The position numbers were made by a program, and so were the translations under genes. Shown here in pieces: positions 57,301 to 64,000 of a stretch of 64,000 nt of DNA. Within the stretch, counting starts at the first letter, position 1. Every line of letters begins with the position of its first letter. Location: the NCBI GenBank assembly GCA_037893245.1, contig JBAIAA010000449.1, positions 248,001 through 312,000 of the forward strand, in the 5' to 3' direction. Under the pieces are notes generated by a model that searched no databases, was not told where the DNA came from, and saw only the letters and a program-made list of their open reading frames with translations. The stretch is from Crossaster papposus (taxonomy: Eukaryota > Echinodermata > Asteroidea > Velatida > Solasteridae).

Positions 57301-60300
57301 TAAATAAATCTCTAACTTGACCCTTTTAGGTATCTCAAGACGTCCTGGATCTCAGCCTGTGTGCCCACTACCAGGTCAGCAGCGTTGAGGAGCTAGGACA
57401 TGGGCCTCTCAATCGTCTCAGTCAACAGATCATCAAGATGGCCGCTAAACTAGGCCAGCAAGAGGAGCAAAACGCAGTCGTTTACGAGGCGGCTTTGTGT
57501 GCGTCAAATAGGTGTGACGGTTGAATTTGTGACCCAACCCAACAAAATGAGTCATTTGTAGCCACATTTACTTTTGAGTAATATAAGTAACGTTATGAGA
57601 CCAGTTCCTCTGGTTCCAGAGGGAATTCTTGGTGCTACCAGAAAGGAATACTGCACGGCAGCGAGCTATATACTCACCGGGATGACGTCACCTGGCAGCA
57701 TATCATTTTAACTTCCAGGTGGCGCTGCAGAATCGGCCAATGACGCGCTCCAATTTGCTCATGAATATTTATGAGGTGTAGTAAAATGTGACTCCAGTGT
57801 TATTTCTGAGTTAGCTAATGTGCTTGGCTTGGCTGCACGTTGACCAACAAGTTTTCTTTTCTCACTTACATTCTTTTGAAGGCAAAGTGAGAGTAAACGC
57901 AAAGAGGTCGGCTTGTTTGGCTCGCAGACCCTGGAGAGCGCCCTCGCTTGTCTGGCCTCTGCCCCCTTACTGGAGGACTTAGCCGAGTGGTCTCATTGGT
58001 CAATGGTCTTTGAACCTGAACATGGAAACCTCAAAGCATTTCTGGAGAAGGATCCTGGTATGCCATTTGTGAGATTATAATTGTGGTAGTTATTAAAGCT
58101 TTGGAATATTTTGCTGTGCTAATTTTGTGCATATAAAGCACAGTCTGAACTAAGGTTTTATTTTTGCTATAACCAGAATTTGTAATAACAGTTTGTATAA
58201 ACGAGAATTGACTGTAAATGCGTAATTTAAAACTTTTTTTTTAAGTGTACAAACTTCTGTATTATATTAAAAACTATCAGAAATCCTGTAAATCTCTTAA
58301 ACTAGTTATGCAGATATATATTTGCAGTTCAGTTGCAATTTTAGAGCTTTATAAAGAAAATGGATTTAAGAAATGAGATTTTTTTTTTTATCTTAAACTT
58401 CAGGTCAAAGTGTATCTCCACCAATCGAAATCAATGCCTTGGAGGTCCGTCCCGGCGTCCTGCTCCGATTGGCCACAGAGACGTCACCTGACCATTTTGC
58501 CTCGGCCGCAAAGGACGGCGTTGGCATCGTTGCGGTTAGCCATCTTGTCTCCCTTGTTGCCAAGGAGGGTCTTGCCAATGCCCCCCTGGCTTTGCTTAGC
58601 AACCACATGGAGACGGCTCTGAATGTTTTGGCCATAAAGTCGGAGGCGGGAGAGATGAGACACAGTGCCGTGATTGGTTTCGTGCTGGACTGCCTACTGG
58701 CCGTACCTCTTCTGATTGGACAGGCAGTTGTTAGGCAGGTCTGTAGTGACTTTTTTTTACAAAGTTTTGATCATAAATTTGATTAGATTTAATTTTAAAT
58801 AGTCCAAAATCGTTACTGAGCCGAAATGGCTCTTCATTGCCAATTCGAGCTATTTTATGCTTGTATCATCAAAGGTATAAACCCATCATCATGTGTCTGC
58901 TGTACTATAACCATTATAGCACAATTTTCCCACATTTCGATTCACCACCAGTGCAGATGCTTCACTTGACCACAATGTCCTCGACAAAAAGGCAAAGCCC
59001 AATATTATTTTCAGTAGTTTGAAATTATATAGACTGACCCTATACTCCTCTTGGTCATTGCAGGTCATCTTGAATCCCCTGACATCCGTCATCGGGTCAG
59101 AGGTCAAATCAAGACAGTTGATCCTCAAGGCCTGTCGCACTACCACCCACAGGACAAAAATCCAGAGGCTGGGGCTTCTTCTTGGCATCAGCCAATGGAA
59201 GGACAGCTTTACCGATGAAAGGATGCCCCGGAACATTGATAAGGAAGAGGACGAAGGGGAGGACGGGTTGTTCTTCATTGATTTGCTTGGGACAAATAAA
59301 GCATCTAAACCTACAGAGGTGAACATTGAGTTATTTCTCATAATGAATCAAAGGGTTTCTCAATGTTACATCTGAATTGTAGTTTTCTGTTAAAAAAACC
59401 TAAACCTATGGCACGATTTGAATGTTTATTAAGCAAGTTTTATCCTGTTTGTGAGTAGAGGCTTTTGATAGTCGGAAAATTTAAAACTCATAATATTGAC
59501 TTGTTGAGACTTTTGGTTCCTGAGATATTTGAGGCATTGATGTCCTTTGTCACACCTGCTGTAATATTAGCTCTCAGTTTTCGAACAGAAGAATTGCAGA
59601 GGTTTCACTGTAAAATCTTCCTTTTTATTCTGAATAAATGGTTGTGGAGTGTTTTTAATAAACCCAACCATTTTTTATTCGACAAGGTTCCACGTTTTTG
59701 TAAAACCGTGGTTGTCAAATCACAAGTTATAAGTCAGTCACTAGTCAATCACTAATCATCCAGTCCCATGCCAAGTCATGTCACCCCCAGTTGTGTTTTG
59801 ACTTGCAATCTTACCTGCGATAGAGGAACTCACCAAATCTCTCAAATTGTCTACAGGCGGCAGAAAGCTCTTCAGCCACAGAGGCCAGTGCCATTGACAC
59901 ACCGTCTTTTCAAGATGCCGACGAGCTGTCCCAGACATCGCTGGAGAAAGATGAGCAGAATGCAGATGCTCAAGACGTCCTTGAACTGGAGAAGATGCAA
60001 GACGAATTTGGAAATGAATCTGAACACAAACTGGACAACCTCATCCAAGCAAGTTTTGAAGATGACGAGGAGATCAGTATGGAAGTTCAAGAAGACTTAA
60101 GCGAAAGTAAGAATATCTGTGATATTGAGAATTTATCAATTGCTGATGATTTTTTGGCAGTGTGCTCAAGAAACTATTTATTTTTGGATTAAAATTTGCG
60201 CGGGATTGTTTTTCGCGAATCTTGATCCGTGAGGTGTTCAGGCCAGCATCTGTGGGTAGCACACCCTGATATTTCTGGCCTCGCTCGCTGCGAGCCGGTT

Positions 60301-63300
60301 GCTGACAGATTGCCTTGCTTCTGACGTCCGACGCAAAATGATTAAGGAAAAATAAACGTCAAAATTGATTGTTTTCTTTTTAAGGAGAGGGTGATGCTGA
60401 TGAGTCTCGGGCAGTTGGCACGGGAGAGGCAATCTTGGCTCAGGGTGAAAGTTTTAATTCGCCGCTCAAAACGGATGAACCAATCGAGATCAAGGACGAA
60501 CCAGAACCAGAACCGGAGCCTGACCTGACGCCATTCCAGCGCTCTGTGCTGGACTGTCGGGCAGTGATCCGCAGCATCTGCCGAGAGGAGTTTGGGGTGG
60601 GAGTGGAGCTGGACGAGCAGACCCAACGACTAATGGACCGGCAGAGGGAACGCATCGGTCGCAGTCTCAAGCGACTCTCGGAGGAGCTGTACAGCAAGGA
60701 TACCCACTTTGTCCTGGAGCTGATCCAGAACGCTGACGACAACGAGTACGACGCTGGGGTAGAGCCTTCCTTGGTATTTTTTGTGGACAGGTCAGTTCAC
60801 TGTGAGACTTGAAGATGTAAAACCTTTTGTTGAAATGAAAAACGTGAAAAGTACAATAAGACCCCCTTTTCACGTATTGCAAAAAAGGGCCTGATAATAG
60901 GGCCAATTGTTTACTTCTCACAGTGGTAGAGGTCAGTCTGGTAGAGGTCCCAAGATAATACTATTTTAGGCGTGGATCCAGAGGGGGAGTTTTGGGGGTC
61001 GGAACTCTCCCTCCTCCACCCCCTCCCCTCCCTAACATAATACACAAACAAACCACAAGGGATACTGACAAATTGGGAGACTGCCAACATAGGGCAAGAT
61101 AGCTCAGTTGGTATAGCCCTGGTCCGGCATTCCGGCAGTCGCAGGTTCGAGTCCCGCCTTCCAAATGTCTTTGTTTACTTTATGCAATTTATGCAAATAT
61201 ACCTAGTCAGTTTTCCCTTGTGGTTTGTGTATTATAAGATAAAAAGTCGTAGCATCAGTGAGTGATCCCCACAATGTCGCTTCCCAGGTTGTATTATAAA
61301 ATTGGGTGTGATCCCTGGCCACATGCATTCTGGTGTTTATGACTTTGACTCGCGCCCTTAAACAAAGATACTGACAATTTGGGAGACCGCCAACATAGGG
61401 CAAGATAGCGCAGTTGGTAGAACGCCGGTCCAGTATTCCGGAGGTCGCAGGTTAGAGTCTCGCCTTGCCAATTTTATTTGTTCACTTCTAAATGAAAACA
61501 AATAAAATGGTAAACTACGGTAGCAAATTCAGACTTCTGGTGCGTGAATTCTGTCTTTGTCTAAAGCTTAATATTCGTAGCCATTTATCACAGCATTCAC
61601 AACATTTGCATATCCCTGCTAACCAGACATTGATGATGTCTCGTACAGGTCAGAGGTCACAGTCTTAAACAACGAGGTCGGGTTCTCTGAGAGTAACATC
61701 CGGGCTCTCTGTGACATCGGGAGAAGCACCAAAGGCAAACACAAGAGAGGATACATAGGTAAGACGGGATTTTAGGCAAGACGGGATTTTAGGCAAGCGA
61801 CAGGGCGTATTACGATTCTAGTCTAGCTAATAATAGATCTTGAGATCTTGGGCGGTCTGTTCTTGACAAGCAAAACTTGTTCTTGTGCTCAAATGGCGGG
61901 AACGCGACCCACAGTACACCACCTATATATTGAGGTTTTCCATGAATTGAGTTTTGCCTGTCAAGAACAGACCGCCCAAATCCAGTACAGCAGTGATGCG
62001 TTTGTGTCCCTTCCGGTGAACCCTCCATTGACCCCTCCAGTGACCCCTCCTAGTTACCCATCCCAATGAACCCTTCCAGTGACCCCGCCAGTGACCACTA
62101 CCGGTGACCCCTACCGGTGACTCCGCCCAGTGACCCCGCCCAGTGACCTCTCCCGGTGACCCCTACCAGTGACCTCTCCTGGTGACCCCGCCTGTTGACC
62201 CCGCCCAGTGAGCCTTCCCAATTTTTTCTTTAATTGTCGCCAAGTGAAGGCCGGTTACTTTTTCAGGGGGTCCATTGAGAGAACATTCTTTTTATTTTCA
62301 ATTCACTATTCAGGTCACAAGGGCATTGGATTCAAGTCTGTGTTCAGAGTTACCGACAGACCGGAGATCACCTCCAAGGGCTATCATGTGTGCTTTGATC
62401 AGAGTTCTGACCAAATGGGTTACATCTTGCCCACTTGGGTGGGGCCTGAAGACATCACAGATGTGGCCCAGATGGAGGAACCTCGCAAAACGTAAGAGCT
62501 AATCATTGTCATGCAAATGGTACAGTAGATTACAATTCTCCCCAACGGACCGTGCCATTCAACCTACCCCATGAACTTTGTGACCACTAAGATCAACCGA
62601 CCATTGAAACGAAGCTTAGTGTTACTGTACAACATTTGTGAATTTCATTAATATTTATATCTGCTTGTTCACATGAATATATTTGATCAAACTGCTTGAC
62701 CTCCCGGATCACACTATACCATTGAAGGGATCAAGCTTAGTGGTAGTGCAGAATCTGTGAATTCATGAATATTCATCATTTCTGCGTGATCTCATGAATA
62801 TTTAATTAAACAGCTGGACACCGGGATCAATCGACCATTGCAAGGTTTTGTGGTTGTCCAGAATTTGTGAATTTATGAATATTCATGATATCTGCGTGAC
62901 CTCATGACTATTTATCAAATCTACATGATCTTGTGATCTCATTAATATTTACCTGAACAGCTGTTAACCCCCCCAGATTAATCGACCATTGATTGAGGCT
63001 TACTGGTACTAGTACAGAAACTTTGTGTATTTCATGAATATTCATTATATCTGCATGATCTCATGATTATTCATATCTCCATGATCTCATGAATATTCAT
63101 CATATCTACATTATGTTATGATCTCATCAATATTCTTATCTCACTATATTGTGATCTCATTAATATTCATCATATCTTCATGAATTTTAATGAATATTTA
63201 ACTCTGGACCACCCAGCTGGACCACCCAGATCACCCTTCCGTTGAAGGGAGACTTCCAACGAACAACCAGCCTGGTCAACAAGTTTGAAGACGTCCAGCC

Positions 63301-63610
63301 ATCTCTACTGCTGTTCCTGAACAGACTACGGTCAATTGTCATCGTTAACAAGGTCAGATTCTTAAGTAGAATTTTTTTTTTATAGTACAGGTACAGGTTA
63401 TAGTACAGGAAAAAGGGAAACACAACAGGGAATCCTTGAAAAAACACGACTGGATGTACTTGTTAATTGGTCGATGTGTGTTTTTAACAGGAGGAGAATT
63501 CGACCAGCCACATGAGCAGACAAGATAAAGGAGGCAACCTTGTAGAGATCCGCCACTCCAAAAACACCGACAGCTGGCTGCTCATCAAGAAATGCTTGGA
63601 TGCTACCAAG
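51928..63610 (+). CDS. LOTUS-domain / NO VEIN-like GHKL ATPase (14 exons, 3' partial)
   Basis: Fourteen coding exons with GT-AG introns keep one frame for about 1780 codons; the gene runs out of the window. Domains: LOTUS/OST-HTH winged helices at about residues 12-88, 131-213 and 228-296; a disordered Pro/Gln/Ser-rich stretch with a lysine-rich likely nuclear signal (KKSGKNSGKKSGKKKKV, about 467-485); further helical modules (about 625-760 and 1024-1083); an acidic linker; and a GHKL ATPase with N-box ELIQNADD (about 1575-1582), G1 box DIGRSTK (about 1621) and GHKGIGFKSVF (about 1636-1646). The last set is typical of NO VEIN/sacsin-like ATPases. LOTUS domains in Oskar, TDRD5/7 and MARF1 bind RNA or Vasa. 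Start: ATG with A at -3 and G at +4; an in-frame TAA lies 17 codons upstream. A role in RNA-linked ATPase function is inference; no activity is shown by sequence. Confidence 0.88.
54590..55049 (+). CDS. LOTUS-NOV gene, coding exon 2
   Basis: Acceptor ATATCAG; frame ALKTAKREQKTTMDRARENL, then EVRRLYCNTTAAAAVDRVF, and an acidic end DDEDEDDEESSPEEEKS. Donor GTATCG at 55050, phase 1. Confidence 0.88.
55476..55727. mobile_element. MITE family C, copy 4 (intron 2)
   Basis: GGGCCCAATTTCTTGGCTCT left; GAGCCATGAAATTGGGCCC right; internal GCTTAC/GTAAGC blocks. More diverged from copies 1-3. Confidence 0.75.
55963..56141 (+). CDS. LOTUS-NOV gene, coding exon 3
   Basis: Acceptor TTTTCCTAG. Frame DQVCEELQRYLERIQHGN, LKDLARIEAKLCQHFSFQDF, FLQFLSLDHPE: a further winged-helix-like module. 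Donor GTAATC, phase 0. Confidence 0.85.
56643..56765 (+). CDS. LOTUS-NOV gene, coding exon 4
   Basis: 41 codons: ILESIGGTLMGLVSSN, then RPSRMDLVEFIQQC. Acceptor TTTGCTCAG, donor GTAGGC, phase 0 at both ends. Confidence 0.82.
57330..57511 (+). CDS. LOTUS-NOV gene, coding exon 5
   Basis: VSQDVLDLSLCAHYQVSSVE, GPLNRLSQQIIKMAAKLGQQ. Acceptor CCCTTTTAG, donor GTGTGA (weaker than consensus), phase 2. Confidence 0.82.
57882..58057 (+). CDS. LOTUS-NOV gene, coding exon 6
   Basis: SKRKEVGLFGSQTLESALAC, then LEDLAEWSHWSMVFEPEHG, a block that recurs in NO VEIN-like proteins. Donor GTATGC, phase 1. Confidence 0.83.
58404..58738 (+). CDS. LOTUS-NOV gene, coding exon 7
   Basis: INALEVRPGVLLRLATETSP, DHFASAAKDGVGIVAVSHLV, and helical GFVLDCLLAVPLLIGQAVV. 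Acceptor AAACTTCAG, donor GTCTGT, phase 0. Confidence 0.85.
59064..59318 (+). CDS. LOTUS-NOV gene, coding exon 8
   Basis: 85 codons: VILNPLTSVIGSEVKSRQLI, QRLGLLLGISQWKDSF, acidic DKEEDEGEDG. Acceptor GTCATTGCAG, donor GTGAAC, phase 0. Confidence 0.85.
59857..60106 (+). CDS. LOTUS-NOV gene, coding exon 9
   Basis: Acidic, low-complexity linker (AESSSATEASAIDTPSFQDA, DNLIQASFEDDEEISMEVQE). Acceptor TTGTCTACAG, donor GTAAGA, phase 1. Confidence 0.83.
60214..60330 (-). repeat. Dispersed repeat family E, copy 3 (intron 9)
   Basis: GCATCTGTGGGTAGCACACC, CTGATATTTCTGGCCTCGCT and GCTGCGAGCC match the reverse of 22330-22420. Lies 55 bp upstream of the exon 10 acceptor. Confidence 0.75.
60385..60790 (+). 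CDS. LOTUS-NOV gene, coding exon 10 (ATPase N-box)
   Basis: Linker with an EPEPEPEP tract, then LDCRAVIRSICREEFGVGVE, RIGRSLKRLSEELYSKDTHF and VLELIQNADDNEYDAGVEPS: the GHKL N-box with the Mg-binding Asn. Acceptor TTTTTAAG, donor GTCAGT, phase 2. Confidence 0.9.
61059..61163 (+). mobile_element. tRNA-like SINE unit 1 (intron 10)
   Basis: Leader GATACTGACAAATTGGGAGA, then a tRNA-like part with A box TAGCTCAGTTGGTATAGCC and B box GGTTCGAGTCCC (61143-61154). The 3' acceptor half (CGCCTTCC) does not pair fully with GGCAAGA and the anticodon arm is irregular, so it is not called as a functional tRNA. Confidence 0.6.
61366..61471 (+). mobile_element. tRNA-like SINE unit 2 (intron 10)
   Basis: Same leader (GATACTGACAATTTGGGAGA) and tRNA-like part (TAGCGCAGTTGGTAGAACGC ... 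GGTTAGAGTCTC). Here the acceptor GGCAAG pairs with CTTGCC, better than unit 1, but the B box is mutated (TTAGA for TTCGA). Confidence 0.6.
61649..61758 (+). CDS. LOTUS-NOV gene, coding exon 11 (G1 box)
   Basis: VTVLNNEVGFSESNIRALCD, then DIGRSTKGKHKRGYIG. The Asp of the G1 box contacts the adenine in GHKL ATPases. Acceptor CGTACAG, donor GTAAGA, phase 1. Confidence 0.88.
61847..61981. mobile_element. Short foldback MITE (intron 11)
   Basis: CTTGGGCGGTCTGTTCTTGA at the left and TCAAGAACAGACCGCCCAA at the right, with CAAGCAAAACT/AGTTTTGCCTG inside the arms. About 135 bp; arms at least 30 bp and nearly perfect. Confidence 0.88.
62014..62216. repeat. GTGACCCC minisatellite (intron 11)
   Basis: About 16 degenerate units of CCAGTGACCCC(G/T)CC of 11-14 bp, ending 100 bp before the exon 12 acceptor. 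Confidence 0.85.
62314..62491 (+). CDS. LOTUS-NOV gene, coding exon 12 (G2 box)
   Basis: GHKGIGFKSVFRVTDRPEIT, then GYHVCFDQSSDQMGYILPTW. Glycine-rich ATP-lid motif. Acceptor CTATTCAG, donor GTAAGA, phase 2. Confidence 0.9.
62640..63195. repeat. Degenerate TGAATATTCAT repeats (intron 12)
   Basis: Many loosely spaced units containing ATTCATGAATATTCATNATATC and CATGATCTCATGA-like motifs (about 45-60 bp apart), AT-rich and partly palindromic; fills most of intron 12. Confidence 0.7.
63217..63352 (+). CDS. LOTUS-NOV gene, coding exon 13
   Basis: WTTQITLPLKGDFQRTTSLV, then FLNRLRSIVIVNK. The acceptor is ambiguous: CTGGACCACCCAG is duplicated in tandem (63204-63229); only the first AG (63216) keeps frame with exon 12. 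Donor GTCAGA, phase 0. Confidence 0.82.
63491..63610 (+). CDS. LOTUS-NOV gene, coding exon 14
   Basis: 40 codons: EENSTSHMSRQDKGGNLVEI, SWLLIKKCLDATK. Acceptor TTTTTAACAG, donor GTAATG, phase 0. Last exon inside the window. Confidence 0.85.
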
Positions 63611-64000
63611 GTAATGTACAATGTATACTGACAGCTCTAATTATAAAGTCAACTCGTATTGGGTGGTGTGCGGGGCTGCATATCAGAAGAGCTGGGCTCA
63701 GTTCAACAATGGATGATACTCGGACTAGCCAAAATAGGTCCCAATTGTGAATTTGGTGGAGGACAATGTGTTCTACATGTGGGTTCGATTAGTACTGTAA
63801 TCCTTTTTTTTTACTGAAAACAATTTTATGTCAATAGATATTAATGTAAACTGATACTTACCTTTGCTTTATGCACAATGACGGTCCCTTGCCAGGATTT
63901 TTTTTTTCTTTTTTTCTCACTCCTCTGGTTTCTCCTATCTATTCTTTTTACACCCCTTTCTTGTAATACTACTTATCCTCGCAACCCTCCCCCCCCCCCC
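63611..64000 (+). other. Start of intron 14, window end
   Basis: No further exon with matching phase is seen. Pyrimidine-rich from 63895 to the end (T, CT and C runs). Confidence 0.6.

Noticed and set aside
61093-61163. Functional tRNA gene
   Set aside because: Acceptor pairing is incomplete, the anticodon loop lacks the invariant T33, and a non-tRNA leader is shared with a second copy.

Overview
This is a piece of a metazoan nuclear genome: split genes with GT-AG introns, no operons, AT-rich non-coding DNA, and very many interspersed repeats. The repeat set (CR1/L2-like LINE fragments with TTATTA tails, a tRNA-headed SINE of the kind common in deuterostomes, a DIRS-type tyrosine-recombinase retrotransposon, TTAA-flanked MITEs, frequent GTACATGTAC palindromes) together with a TNFAIP8-like gene points to a marine invertebrate deuterostome, most likely an echinoderm. 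That placement is inference from composition and families, not from a database match.

Layout. 1-27 kb: no host gene that I can support; a mosaic of MITEs, LINE fragments (4.7, 5.2-5.9, 9.3-10.9 minus, 20.2-20.7, 22.9-25.1 kb), a SINE (25.2-25.6 kb minus), minisatellites and homopolymer G/C runs. 27.3-27.9 kb (+): the single large coding exon of a TNFAIP8/TIPE-family protein. 28-41 kb: again MITEs and minisatellites. 41.0-47.9 kb: a DIRS-like retrotransposon (left ITR, gag-like, RT, RNase H, tyrosine recombinase, internal complementary region, right ITR), decayed and interrupted in its RNase H by a 1.1-kb TA-flanked element with long perfect inverted repeats. 50.8-51.8 kb: a 1-kb inverted-repeat element filled with a CpG-rich 16-bp tandem array. 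51.9-63.6 kb and beyond (+): a multi-exon gene, 14 coding exons readable and in phase (about 1780 codons, 3' end outside the window), encoding several N-terminal LOTUS/OST-HTH domains, a disordered lysine/glutamine-rich linker, and a C-terminal GHKL (histidine-kinase-like) ATPase of the NO VEIN/sacsin-like type.

How it fits together. The two host genes are both on the + strand and are separated by 24 kb of repeats. The LOTUS-ATPase gene is the most interesting object: LOTUS modules bind RNA/G-quadruplexes and Vasa-type helicases in germ-granule proteins, and NO VEIN-type ATPases are little understood in animals. At least eight MITEs share TTAA flanks and one sequence family, four share a second TIR, and several other families have two to four copies here, so this interval records repeated waves of non-autonomous transposition. 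Exon boundaries were derived by hand from splice consensus plus reading-frame continuity; repeat families are named by letters for reference inside this annotation only.
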